Below are positions 53,525 to 64,000 of a stretch of 64,000 nt of DNA, in pieces. The notes under the pieces are model-generated. The model worked only from the letters and a program-made list of their open reading frames with translations, was not told where the DNA came from and ran no database searches. The first letter of the stretch is position 1, and each line of letters opens with the position of its first letter. Source of the stretch: Gonapodya prolifera JEL478 (taxonomy: Eukaryota > Monoblepharomycota > Monoblepharidomycetes > Monoblepharidales > Gonapodyaceae); NCBI GenBank assembly GCA_001574975.1, contig KQ965799.1, positions 1 through 64,000 of the forward strand, written 5' to 3'. Made by a program: the position numbers and the translations under genes.

Positions 53525-55325
53525 TCACTCGTCACCAAAAACTAGCTTTTTCGCAGTTCCTGCGGCGGCTTTTCTCGCTTCTTCCGCCTTCTTCTGGCTG
53601 ATCTTCGCAGCCCATGACGGATGTAAACCAGACGTTTCGTTCTTGTCCTCGACTTTCTTAGGTTTCTCGATCTCTTTGCCCCTTTTCGCCACTGCAGGGG
53701 TTTTCTCAGTCCTCTTTGCGGCAGTACCAGTTGGTGGTTTCAGTCCGCCACCTTTTGATGTCAGTGGAGTGTCACCCCTTGAATGTTCTTCGGGTTTGAC
53801 AGGGCCTTTGTCAGGAAGTGGTTTCAGCTTGGCGTCATCTCCGTACATTTGCTGGTAGAGACTGTTTGAAGTCAGCAGTGCAGCAAACTATCTCATACAA
53901 ACGGGCTTCACACTCACAGTCTTCGTGCTTTTTGGCCCATTCTGTTTTTCTTCTTCCCACCATCTCCTTTATTGTGTTCTGTTTTCTGGTCAGTCTTTCC
54001 AGGTTTGCCTTGTTTGGTTTTCTTCGGAGGTGTTGAAGAAGGTGGTGCCTTCTTTGCCTTTGTATCTTTCTCAGTACCCGAGTTGTCAGAATCGTCATCA
54101 CTGGACGACCCTTCGGTCACATTAGTATCCACCTCCTTGCCCCACACGTCCCTAGAGTCATCTTCGTCCATCCAATCATCAACGGGTGGGGCGTCGCTCT
54201 CATTGTCCGACTCTCCGTCCGACGAGCCAACAACGATAGAGGAGAATGACCGAAGCGACGAAAAAGACGGCGCGTCAGAAGAATTGCCATCCTCGCCGTC
54301 ATCGGACACAGTCTTGACGGCAGCCTTGGCGGTGGGAGGAATTACTTTGGGCTTTCCCGCGATTGCTTCAGTGAGTCCTTGCTCGACCATCTTATTTGCC
54401 AGTATTCGCTGCGCCACGCTAGTCTCCAGCAGTGGGTCTTGCTTCTCCGTGGAGACCGACTCAGTAAGCTGAAGGAGGGACCTTGCCTTGGTCAGAAGTG
54501 GTGGCAGCAGCACCTCAACAGTGACTCGCTAACAGGGGAAATGCGCTTCACTTATCGAATGGTGTCGGGATTAAACTGCTCAGGTAGTACTGTACCTTGA
54601 CAACATCAAATTCCGATTCCAATTTTTCGAGTACTTTTTGCTTGTCACCAACAAGCTTAGAATCCACTCCTGTCGTAGACTTGTTTATATTCCTTCCAAG
54701 AGGGATTTTTTAGTCAATAAAGTTCAGTTAAAGCGTAGTCGTTCCTTCAACGCACTCGATCTTTTCCCGCAGCATTTTCATTTGCTTGACACATTTTCGC
54801 GTTTCGAATGATTTTGCTCTCTTAAGAAGCCTTCGTAACACTGGAGTCAGGGTTTCCTGCAAACCTCAACTGAATTAGGTAGATATCTTTACGCAAACAC
54901 TTTCATTCACTCACAATCGTGAGCGTGGGTTTGGGACCGCTGTTGGTCTTCTTTTCGGCCTTCGAACTGGCCTTCGAGGTGCCATCCTTCTCCCCACCTT
55001 CCCTCTTTGCTCTTTCCTCTTTCCCACCTTTCGGCCTGCCATCGTTCTTCCCAACATCCTCCTTCCCACCTTTCGGCCTGTCATCGCTCTTCCCAGCATC
55101 CTTCTTCTCCCTTTTCAAGCTGTCATCGTTCTTCCCATCTTTCGTCGGCTTTCCATCGCTTTTCCCTCTTTTTTTCTTTCCTTGGTTGGAGATATTCGAC
55201 TCTTTCTCGATTTTGCTCGACGATGCCGATGTCAGCGCATCCTTTCCATCCTTTCGTGGCTTTTTTACGATCTTCTCCTCACCCTCGTTCTTTTGCGCGC
55301 CCCGTTTCCGCTTCTCGTCGCCCAT
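53525..55325 (-). CDS. BUD22: Bud22/SRFBP1-type ribosome biogenesis protein
   Basis: Bud22 is a nucleolar factor for early small-subunit processing. The N terminus is a Lys/Gly/Asp-rich disordered run with drifting repeats (DDRPKGGKEDVGK, NDGRPKGGKEERAK) at about 55130-55000. The Bud22 fold follows: ETLTPVLRRLLKRAKSFETR with KCVKQMKMLREKIECVEG (about 54860-54740), LVGDKQKVLEKLESEFDVVK, then LLPPLLTKARSLL and ETSVAQRILANKMVEQGLTE. An acidic Ser/Asp region (54330-54070) and a Lys-rich tail end in LHPSWAAKISQKKAEEARKA, KKLVFGDE, which matches the HPSWExK...KIxFDD end motif of the family. Five or so exons. The low-complexity parts make the exact junctions around 54100-53850 uncertain. Confidence 0.8.
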
Positions 55326-55432
55326 AAAGAACAGAGATTCCTGGAGAGTTCCTGACCGATCAGGTGGCCACAGCGAAAAACAAAATGTACGTTCCAACAA
55401 TACATCTCATACATACTGTTATTAATTCGTGC

Positions 55433-57503
55433 TAGCGAGCGGGGGAGAGAGGAGGGAGGGGAAGGGGCATTGGCACAGGACCAGGTTCCAAAACCATCGG
55501 ATCAATTTTTTGGAAGCTCTGCGGAGCTGTTGGCAGGGCTTCCTCGTCAGGCGGCAGCCTCTCGTTGGGTCCATCAGCCTCCATGGCCTCATCAAAGCTG
55601 TGGATGTCTTTCGCACCAGAGCAATTGAAGTGGCAAGATCAAAAATGGCACACAGAGAACGTCGAAACGCCAACTTACTTCGTCGCAGATTTTCCAGTCC
55701 CACCGAGAGGGAGCCATACGGAAGCCGCGTCGTTTTCATCACCACTTTGAGCTCAGAAACGGCCTCGCTTTCCTCCCTCAAAGTTTGCAAGAACATTGAT
55801 AGCTTGGAAAGTGCAAGTGCCTTTTTGCGAGCAATGTTCCTGCTACGCTGTACTTCATCGGACGCATCAATGGCTGGCGGCATCGGTTCATCTTGCTCCA
55901 GCTCTTCTTCTGAGCAAATACTCAATATGTGAAGTAGCATAGTGACCGCTGCGATTCATCATACAAGATGATCGTAGCGATATGGTCGACAAACACACGG
56001 GAGCACTCACTTTTCTGCGCCAGGAATGGGAGGCTCCACTCAAATGCATTCTCGAACCGCGGCAGACAAAAGGGGTGTTCAGTGCTCCCGAATTGTTTTA
56101 CGCCAAAATGGGCCTTGTCTGGTTCGTGAAAGATGACCGCACCCTTGTTTCCGTACGAATCACAGTAATTTGGAGCAGAAAATAGTGAGACAAGGGATGG
56201 AAAGTTGGTCGATGGTAAGGAACGATAGAAAGTGAAACTAGAAATGGATATATCAGCAAGAACTTCTTTCACGGAGCAATAACCGTTCGCACCCTTTGTC
56301 CTGCACTTCGTGCGCGCGAATAAGACACAAGAGACGGTAACGTTCCAAGAATGTTTTGACGGCACTGTATCTGGACTCGTGGAAGGCGTTAATTCTCCGG
56401 CACGGCACGCATTAATGTTTCCTCTGACTCACCCATACCAAACGCTACATCCGCGTTTCGGATTGCTTTCGAATTCCAGGCTTTCTGCCTTGTCGTAGTT
56501 GGGGTATGGGTCAGACCAAAGGAGGTCGCAGAAGAGACCCGACCTGGGCGGTTCTTGAAATCGGTTGATCTACAAATGGAAATTTTACTTTCACCAATGC
56601 CAACCAATAATGACGGTCTTCAAGGTTTCACCTTCTCGATTTCCTCGACGCCGTTCTGCAAGTCTGGTCCGATACCGCCGTGAACGCAAAAGAACTGTCG
56701 ATTGACGACAGCTACCAAAGGCAGCGCGTCAAAGGACTGGACACACGCCTCGTACACTGTGTTGCTGTACTTGAGGACGCATTCAGTTCGGAACGTGAAA
56801 TGGGACGTAAGGCGTCGACATTCGTGGTTTCCGCGAAGCATGTAGACGGATGTTGGAAAAAGGATTTTGATGCAGTAGAGGTAGAGGAGGCACTGAGTGA
56901 GGAGGAATTTGCCACGTTGAGAGAACGAGCCTCGGTGCAGTGCCATCAACTAAATACTTACTTCGATGGAGAAGGTTCCTCGGTCGACGTAGTCACCGAG
57001 AAATACGAATTTTCGTGTAGCAGAAGGGCTTCCAGCGACTTCAAAGAGGGATCTGAGGTCGTAAAACTGCCCGTGGATGTCGCCACATACTGCGAGTTCT
57101 GTCATTCTGACACCCCAAACAATTTCGCATTGCTACACTCACTGACGATGGGTCCGTCCAATTGGAGCAAGTTTGGCTCAGATCGCATGATACTCGTCGC
57201 AGTATTGACAAGCCACAATGCGTGAGATTCTGAGAGTCTTCCTTGCCTCCAAAAAAGGTCCATGAGAAGTTTTTCATCGGGCTTTGTGTTTAGCGGATAG
57301 TCGATGAAGAACTCTTGGTCGGACGGTCTCTGCATCTCGATTGGATCCACCTCCGGGACTATCCTGTCCGTAGTCCCGACGAGTCTTGATTTGTACATGT
57401 AGTAGCGAGGATCCGATGTTGGGATGACTTCCCCGGGTACATTTTGAACGAGAATCGCAGGTTGTCCGGCCATCATCTCCGGCTTCTGGCTATTGGTGGG
57501 CAA
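55433..57503 (-). CDS. CNA1: Calcineurin A, Ca2+/calmodulin-dependent protein phosphatase catalytic subunit
   Basis: Dephosphorylates Crz1/NFAT-type factors in calcium signalling. N terminus [20 protein letters not shown] then [20 protein letters not shown] and [20 protein letters not shown]. Catalytic blocks: [48 protein letters not shown], a [12 protein letters not shown]-type block with [30 protein letters not shown] and [20 protein letters not shown]. The CnB-binding helix [18 protein letters not shown] and the calmodulin site ([20 protein letters not shown] then [12 protein letters not shown]) follow. The autoinhibitory motif is [19 protein letters not shown], near the usual ITSFEEAKGLDxINERMPP. 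The tail is Pro-rich and short. About nine exons. All regulatory elements are present, so regulation should be ordinary. Confidence 0.95.
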
Positions 57504-57567
57504 TTCACCGGTTGAATTTTGAATGAAGGTGAAGATTGACTCCTGTCCCCACCAAACTCACCCCCGA
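57504..57567. promoter_or_regulatory. Very short divergent region between calcineurin A and the CCCH gene
   Basis: Only 64 bp lie between the two start codons, unless an upstream non-coding exon exists. The promoters must overlap the genes or each other. No specific site recognised. Confidence 0.45.
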
Positions 57568-60239
57568 ATGGAAGTCCCCGATGTCCACGCGTCGACACCC
57601 GAGAGCTCTCCACAGCTGCCTGTGCCCGATGCTGATGCGCAGGAACCCGCAATCGTCGATAACAACAACAGTCTTCGCAAAGGTTCACCGCTTCGAATTG
57701 TTGCCAGATTAATTGATGCCATCCGACGAGCTTGGGGCGGTGGCCGACTTTCCCACGACCTTCAAAGCATGTTGAAGGATGCGTCAAACTGGATATACGC
57801 GTCGGCAATCATAACGGCGCTTGGTCGACGTCTGGAACAGTGTCGTCGTGGAGATGGATGCAAGGTGAAAGGATGCGAGTTTATACATCCAACAGAGCAA
57901 GGTGAATGGTCTAAACGTGATACATAGTTGAAGCTTTTAATTTCGAATGATACCTTCACAGCCACCCGCGAGAAACACCTCAAGTCCCCAGAGCTTGGAT
58001 CAAAATATGTGGAGCCCTTACTAGACGTGCTTTACGTTCAACCTGGTCTCGCTCTGGGCTTTCCCAAGGCCGTTTTGCTTGAAACACAGGAAAGATTGCT
58101 GCTGGTTTGGACGAAATCTCCCCAAGCGTTGGAAGATGGGGTTGGCTCCGCCAGGCACATCAATTACTTGGCCGAGTGAGCTTCTTTCGTATTTACATTT
58201 GTTTTCTTTCCTCCTTGTGACAGACCAACCGCAGAATGGACCTTCAACAGGTGATTTCCTTCATCCTCAATGATTCTCCCATACGAGGTGCCGGCGCCAC
58301 TCCATTCGCAAACCACCTCGTGTGCCGCTGCGTGCGCCTTCAATTCTTTTTGGCCCAGTCATCGACGTCCGAGGAGAATGACTTGGGTAATGCAAAGCCC
58401 ACTTCGGCAGGTCAGCTCTGCAAGGGGGGTCAAAACTGCGCCAACTTGAAGTGCGCTGGTGAACACAATCCGAGCACGGACGAGGCCGATGCACTTGCGG
58501 CGTTCGGTTTGGCAGTCAAGATGATCCTTCAAGAAGTCCATGGATCTGTAGACTTGACCGAGAATGGTGAGGAGTCGATCCCCCTTCAAAGCATCCTCCA
58601 TGTTAAGGTGTCATGCCAACTTCTTTCCAGAACGCTCGGCAATTGTGTCAAATGCCTACACCGCGCTTCACCGAGCAACCCCCGACGACGCACCTCTGCT
58701 TGCACGGTCACTGCTCGCTCAGCTGTCTTGTCTCGTATTTCTTTCGCGAAGCCGAAAAGACCTCGTTCCATCAGTCATTGGTCGAGCCCTCAGACATTTC
58801 TATGCCCCCTCCGCAGAGGTGGGACAAGAGGTGTCCCGCACCTTCAGCTCTCTCGCGGATCTTGATGAAGCACGTATACTTCGCTACGTGGTCTCTGAGA
58901 CATCATCTCGTAACAACCCCCGCGTTTTTGCCCGGGTCAAGATTGGCGAGCAGCGCCAGGTGACGTTTCGAGACTCATTTGTTCGGTTCGTGCGTGAGAA
59001 ATACCAAGGAAATCCGCCTCCGGGAGTTTCCCCGAGAGATCTCGCCACAATCGATGGAACCGGGGTGTGCTTGGGAGGTGCCTCACAAGAGTCAGATGGA
59101 TCAGGAGGAGATCGATCTGTTCCCCCCTACACATCTGGAATGGCCCTTTTTCTCTTCAATGAGTCCATCTACCCCGAAAATCAAAGTTCGGACGAAATCC
59201 GGTCCCGTATTCCACTACAGCGACGACCAAAAGTTACCACTGCGATCACACAGCGAGAATGGGATGAAGTTGCCGCCAACCACGTGCGAGAACTCAAAGA
59301 GCTTCCGGACGTGCTGACCGCTTTAAGCAAGCCAAATAGAGACGACATGATGGGTGCGTGCGCCGGGGTGAGGACAGACTTGGGTAGACTCATTGGGAGA
59401 TTTGTCGAGGAGGAGACCAGATTCGCGACGCGAGGCAATGGCGGAAAGGTTTCGAAGTGGAAATGCGCCCGGGATGTCTCCGAAAGTGATGAAGCGGAGG
59501 CACTGGAACCCCCTGATAGGAAGGCTAAACAGAGCAGGCGACCCCTTGTTGGTCAGTGCACGAGTTGCTTTGCTTCTTGTCCTCCATAGCTCATATTGTG
59601 ACTGCAGGCTTTCGAGAAGCGTCGAGGCACCTCTCGCGCCACCTCCGCGAATCTATCACACCAACTTCCTCTCCAATCAAAGCACCCACTCGAATCACAT
59701 ATGCAACACTCTCCTCCCTATTGGTTTACTTGCGCCTGTCCGACAACGCCCTGGCTCACACCGATCTGGCGCTTTTCGATCCTGAGCTGTACCTGACGCT
59801 CTCTTTAGAGCTGTGCGACACTGTAATTGCACTCGAAAGGATACCGTGTATTACGGCCCGTACGTCAGGACGGCCTGGTGAAGCGAGCACCTTTGACGGA
59901 TGGGTTTCGAAAGGGACCCTGGAGTTTCAAGACCTCGTCGACGATTCTATCGCGTTGAAGAACAAGGTGGGTGAAGCTGTTCCTCAAATAATCTCCGATA
60001 CCAATGGTTTCTTTACCCAGATCCTACGGGCGCTCCCCACACGTGCTGCGGATCGCAAGTATGGAACCACCGACCTCCGTTTCGTGGTCGCCCCAACACT
60101 CTCGACCCCTGTCCGTGCGAGTGCTGTAAACTCTTTCGCGGATAGTATCACGGAAGAAGCGGTCGTCCCAACGGGGAGCGCCTCTGACAGCCTCGCTGAC
60201 CTGACGGAACAACTGGGAACATTGGGGATACATAACTGA
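57568..60239 (+). CDS. Large protein with two CCCH-like zinc fingers, otherwise unrecognised
   Basis: Start 57568. The first half: LRIVARLIDAIRRAWGGGRL, SHDLQSMLKDASNWIYASAI, then CRRGDGCKVKGCEFIHP, a CCCH finger of the C-x5-C-x4-C-x3-H kind. After introns come LGSKYVEPLLDVLYVQPGLA, DLQQVISFILNDSP and a second finger, LCKGGQNCANLKCAGEHNPS (C-x5-C-x4-C-x3-H), near 58430. Long helical parts follow: NAYTALHRATPDDAPLLARS, SRTFSSLADLDEARILRYVV, WDEVAANHVRELKELPDVLT and, in the last exon, YATLSSLLVYLRLSDNALAH. The end is TEQLGTLGIHN. About 800 residues in six exons. CCCH fingers of this spacing bind RNA or act structurally; with the all-helical body an RNA-related scaffold is plausible, but this is not established. 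Confidence 0.7.
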
Positions 60240-62058
60240 AGTGAAGTCTCGAGACGATTATTTGATTTCAATGACAATGCAGGCACTTGCTTGTACACTT
60301 GCTCCTCCGTCAAACACAAATACCATACGTGAATGCAAATAACTTGAAAGTTGGTGAAGTTGGTGAAGTAAAGTGAAAATTGCGTTAGCACAATTGTATT
60401 GTTTCATATGTCTCAATTTTCTAAAAACTTGATAGCGATAAAAAGCGAGAAAAGATCAGGCACGCGAAACTAATCATCACGGGCTCCGGTGTGCAGCCGG
60501 GCTCAGAGTCACCTCTTCTCTCCCTCCTTGGGCGCGATCCTCCGAGCTGTCCGCACTCGGCGCCCCTGGTGTGGAGAGTAACGCTCTCTTTTCTGCATTC
60601 CACAAACGCAAAAGTTCCGCTTACGTGGGAGCAATGGGCGCCATTGTCCCCAGCGAAGCCATTATCTCGATGTCGTTGATGGCCGATACACCGCCAAGAG
60701 TGGCCAGCCGACTCCGCCACGAATAATTGTACCCAACGCAAATCCGTGTGGTCCACACCGCACTTCCACATACGCTGCACCAACTGGTTTTGCGAGGTAT
60801 CCCGCAAGTCAAAAGACGCATCTAGATTGACGGCCAGAGAGGCCTGCACCAAATTCGCTCTGTCGCATTCCCCCGGTGGAACACAAAGGCCCCTCAGAGA
60901 GCTCTCTCCTCATGTTTTTTCCTCGGCACTTCTCGCCTTCTGGTGCGTACTTTTCCCGCCCGTGCCCCTTTTCGTCGCGCTCCCTGTGACGGCTCGCCAC
61001 ATCTGCTTGTCTTCCGGGATTCCATGCTCGTCCTTGTCATGCTCCCGTGTCCTCGCGTTCGTGTGCCTGATAATGCACGTCTGCACCTGCGGTGGACAAG
61101 CGTCTCCTTGATCTCCACATTGCGATTTCTTTGCCACCCACGATACTCGCCGACCTCTTCGTCTCGTCACATTGGTTCGTCACCGTTTGAGCAAAGGGAT
61201 CGTTGAATGTCGTCGGTCTGATGTGACACCGCGACACTCGTCGGCGTCATACTCGGCCGAGTACAGAACCTCCTTCTTCTCTTTCTCCACGTGCCACACA
61301 TCGTCAGCGTCGCCAAACCTGTCGTAAACGACCTCACGGCGTCTTCCTCAACTGTCCTGGGACATCGTGTTGGCTTTGCCCGGACCCCACAACCTGGTTA
61401 ACCACCTCGCTGCCATTCTTGCAACTGTGGGAACGGCACTTGAGGAGACCCGGGAACACCGCACCAGCCCCCGACACCGTGGGAGTCCACCGATGTCCTT
61501 CTCGACCCCGCCGCCGCCGCCGGCTCCCTCGGGCTTACCCATGCAACGGCTACTGGCTTCATCGCGCCGACCGCCAAAGCCTTACTGCCCAGGTACGTCA
61601 GGAAACACGGCAGGCATCTCGCCTGCGGGCACCGCATCACCTGGGATCCGCGATGACGTCCGCGGGGGTGAGGGGCGGGTGGATGTTGATCTTTTCCACT
61701 GGTCCATTCCAGTCCCGCGCATGGGTATCGAAGGCGCCCGAGGCAGTCGCCTGGGTCGAGGACTAGCACAGAGGCCTGGTTCGGCCATGAGTAGGCCATC
61801 GAGGTTCCGACTTTGAAATCGGGCAATCAAATCGCAGTGGCCACAGCCGTGAGCTTTGACGGACAGTGAGAACTCCATCCCCCCTTCATGGTTGTAATGT
61901 CCAATGATTCCGCAAAGCAACCTCCGCATGTTGATTGCTGCCGCTGGGCCACTCGTGCATAGTCGAGGGGGATCCCTTTCCTGGCGTCGAGCAGAATTGC
62001 TGGATTGCAAAGTGTTCAATCTCCTTCCACACTTTGATCGTCCACGGACGCAGATAAA
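60240..62058. other. Unresolved region; no gene that I can support
   Basis: About 1.8 kb. 61200-61830 is GC-rich and open in several frames on both strands (for example 61367-61816 plus and 61398-61826 minus), which is expected from composition and not proof of coding. The open frame at 60852-60421 minus and the piece containing LGGVSAINDIEIMASLGTMA (about 60690) have no known family. A minus-strand exon-like piece MRRLLCGIIGHYNHEGGMEF (about 61930) is possible. Upstream exons of the gene at 62.1 kb may also lie here. Confidence 0.35.
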
Positions 62059-64000
62059 ATGGTCCTGAGAGGTGATACGTCTTCGAGAACGTGCTCGCTG
62101 CCTGGGGCATTGCAGATGGCATCGAGCATGGTGGGTGCAGCGACATCCCGGGAAGAAATGGAGAAAGCATTCGAAGGTGATTCGCGAAGCACTCTCCTGT
62201 CATATGCTCAAAGCATCGCGCAATACCTCGCTCTTTTTACTGCGCTTAGCGTACGTGACTGCCATTGAAAGTCACAACCAAGGGCTGATTTTTCTCCTGG
62301 ACTCCCGAGACAAATTCACACTCCTTGCACGCGCATTTTGCTCAAAGTTTCCCAACGATACCGCAAACGATGCGAAGAACTCAGTCGTCATGGTTCGGCG
62401 TGTGATTGCAGACATTCGAAACCTTTGTCGGGGTAGTGGTCCGCAACCCTCTCTGCAAGTTGCCGAATGCCTGTGGAGCTTGGAAAGCCAAGTCATCGAT
62501 TTATCTTCTCCCTTTTTAAGCCTTCGCCTGGCAGAGTTCCACTCGCTCATCCTCGCGATTCGGCGTGCAATGAAACCAAAAATGAAACCGAACGCTGGGG
62601 ACGAAAATTCGTTTGTTGCCGACGTGGAAACGTTTCTTTCGAAATGGACGAGTGTGATACTTCACCAACGATCCTAATGACAAACATCATACTTGAAGGG
62701 TTGTTGAGTTCCCTCGGGGAAGATGCTTCAGGGAAACAAACAGCCAGACCTGGACTTTTGCTGCTCATATCATGGACTTGGAGATGCCCAGGTGGGGTCT
62801 CCGGCCAAACTTTGACACTCTCACCTTCATCTTGCATTTCGCTGGAAAAACAATACCATTATCGTTGTATGGTCACTTGGATGACGAATCGACCATGGCG
62901 CAATGCAGCCTTTCTTTGATCGAGGAAGAATCTTTCTCCCCATCGCCTTCGAGCATCACTTTCTCTTCGAAATACCCATTTGATGCTCGGTTGCTCAACA
63001 AATTCTTCCGTTCTTCCGGGAAGTATGTTCGTCATATGAAATGCAACCAAACCACACGTCGCACGCGAAGCTCATTGCGGCTGTCGTGCGATCAACGAAA
63101 CTTCAGTGGGTCCGAAAACTACTGGACGAAGTCGAACTTATTTTCCATCGGAATGGACTTGGAATCTGACGCCAAGATTTCTATAACGATGTTGCAGTTG
63201 CAGTTTTAAATCAAGTGAAGTTTGTCACTGCAAGGCATGTGGGCGGCGAGGGTTCAAAAGGAAACACGACGCATCAGGACACGACCAAAGATGATGCAGT
63301 TGCGCAGTTGGGATGCATTGCAACAGACATTGGCGAAACGGGTTTTGAGGACTCACAAATACCCAGACATGATGCTTTTGGGAACATGGCTTGCATCGTT
63401 ATATCCAAAACACGTCCGGCATATTCCATTGCTGGTTCAATTTCCAGTACAGACATCTGATGACGATGATCTGTCCAATGATCCGCAATCCTATTCTCCT
63501 TTTCAGTTCATTTCTCGTGCTGCCATGTTTGGACGTCCTGGACAGAGTATCTTGAACTTCGATGTAAATGCAAGTGTGAGAATGTCGTTTGCGACACTCT
63601 CCTCTGCCGTGGGAGACTCTTCAAGGATGCTCAAGCGGCTTCGGCTATCGTGGGAGAGCGAAGTTGATGGACACACTCCACAGAATACCGAACTGCCACG
63701 TAGCCTGTATTTTTCTCATGTAGCAAAGCACTTGGTAGCTGTCGCAATTGCAACAGGTTTGGGAGGGCGGCAAATCCTTGAGGTAAGTGTCTTTAGGAGA
63801 ACTTCTACCACTTTGATTCAGTTTAAAACTCACAGTCACACCCAACTAGAATAATCAACTTGATATTTTGACAGAGCTGGAAGAGTGGCAGGCTTGTTTG
63901 GATCGTTTTGGATTTGGCGCCGCTCGAAACCACGGAGGAAGGCCGGCTAATGGCCAGTTTGCGGCTGTGCGCATATACACCATCGTAGCTGTCGGGAAGA
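62059..64000 (+). CDS. Unrecognised multi-exon gene, probably incomplete at the right edge
   Basis: Protein-like pieces: RSTLLSYAQSIAQYLALFTA (about 62195), FLLDSRDKFTLLARAFCSKF, MVRRVIADIRNLCRGSG, CLWSLESQVIDLSSPFLSLR and ENSFVADVETFLSKWTSVIL, stopping at 62677. Then RPNFDTLTFILHFAGKTIPL, MQPNHTSHAKLIAAVVRST with KLQWVRKLLDEVELIFHRNG, and YNDVAVAVLNQVKFVTA. The longest block is at 63290-63780: WDALQQTLAKRVLRTHKYP, GTWLASLYPKHVRHIPLLVQ, PFQFISRAAMFGRPG and HVAKHLVAVAIATGLGG, then an intron (about 63783-63874) to SWKSGRLVWIVLDLAPLE. The helical, protein-like character is clear, the family is not. The pieces need several introns, and the stretch 62950-63210 has in-frame TGA codons between well-formed segments, so it may be disrupted or contain introns I cannot place. 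Confidence 0.45.

Noticed and set aside
61367-61826. Overlapping open frames on both strands in the GC-rich block
   Set aside because: Open in several frames at once, Pro/Arg-rich and without conserved blocks; the composition alone explains them.
62950-63210. TGA read as an amino acid
   Set aside because: Other sure genes here (for example ERG7) end in TGA, so reassignment of the code is not supported; disruption or introns are simpler.
1-64000. tRNA, rRNA or other RNA genes
   Set aside because: No tRNA-like or rRNA-like block was recognised by eye on either strand; a covariance-model scan would be decisive.

Overview
The window is nuclear DNA from a flagellated, early-diverging (chytrid-type) fungus. 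Genes are dense, lie on both strands, and are cut by many short introns (about 50-150 bp, GTRNGT to YAG). Several families are fungal: an Sho1-type osmosensor, a Nur1/Mug154 nuclear-rim protein, a lanosterol-type oxidosqualene cyclase and Bud22. Two are basal-body or centriolar-satellite genes normally kept only by ciliated eukaryotes: ARMC9 at 12.4-15.6 kb and CEP131 at 29.7-33.7 kb. An NPSN-type SNARE and a SAMHD1-type dNTPase also fit an early-diverging lineage. The chytrid placement is an inference from this gene mix; no marker phylogeny was possible here.

Layout. 0-0.3 kb is a tandem repeat. 0.7-2.7 kb is a decayed PLP-dependent decarboxylase. 3.5-12.3 kb carries ETF alpha, an F-box protein, a PIAS/Siz SUMO ligase (minus) and a sugar-nucleotidyltransferase-like protein. 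12.4-23.2 kb carries ARMC9, Sho1 (minus), a small membrane protein (minus), a UCH-L3-type deubiquitinase (minus), ribosomal protein eS1 and Nur1. 23.3-36.6 kb is one long minus-strand run: SAMHD1-like, NPSN SNARE, EMC8/9, MRG15/Eaf3, CEP131, an unknown membrane protein and a Ser-rich protein. 37-46 kb holds ERG7 and then, on the minus strand, a CPWC membrane protein, a PNPOx-like flavoprotein, a small mitochondrial-looking protein and an MLKL-like/LRR protein. 46-53.5 kb holds an MFS monocarboxylate-type transporter and a divergent pair made of an anchored alpha/beta hydrolase and a penicillin-acylase-type Ntn hydrolase. 53.5-60.2 kb holds Bud22, calcineurin A and a CCCH protein. 60.2-64 kb is poorly resolved and ends in an unrecognised gene that runs to the right edge.

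Most genes are core housekeeping: mitochondrial electron transfer, translation, ribosome biogenesis, ER insertion, chromatin, SUMO and ubiquitin, sterols, and calcium or osmotic signalling. The accessory-looking part is 43-53.5 kb. It contains a putative cell-death-type receptor (MLKL-like four-helix bundle plus leucine-rich repeats, with no NACHT), a transporter and two hydrolases of which one family is mainly bacterial. Where exon junctions are given they were read by eye from splice signals and frame. For ETF alpha, eS1 and the nucleotidyltransferase they sum to an exact open frame; elsewhere the outer limits are firmer than the internal junctions.
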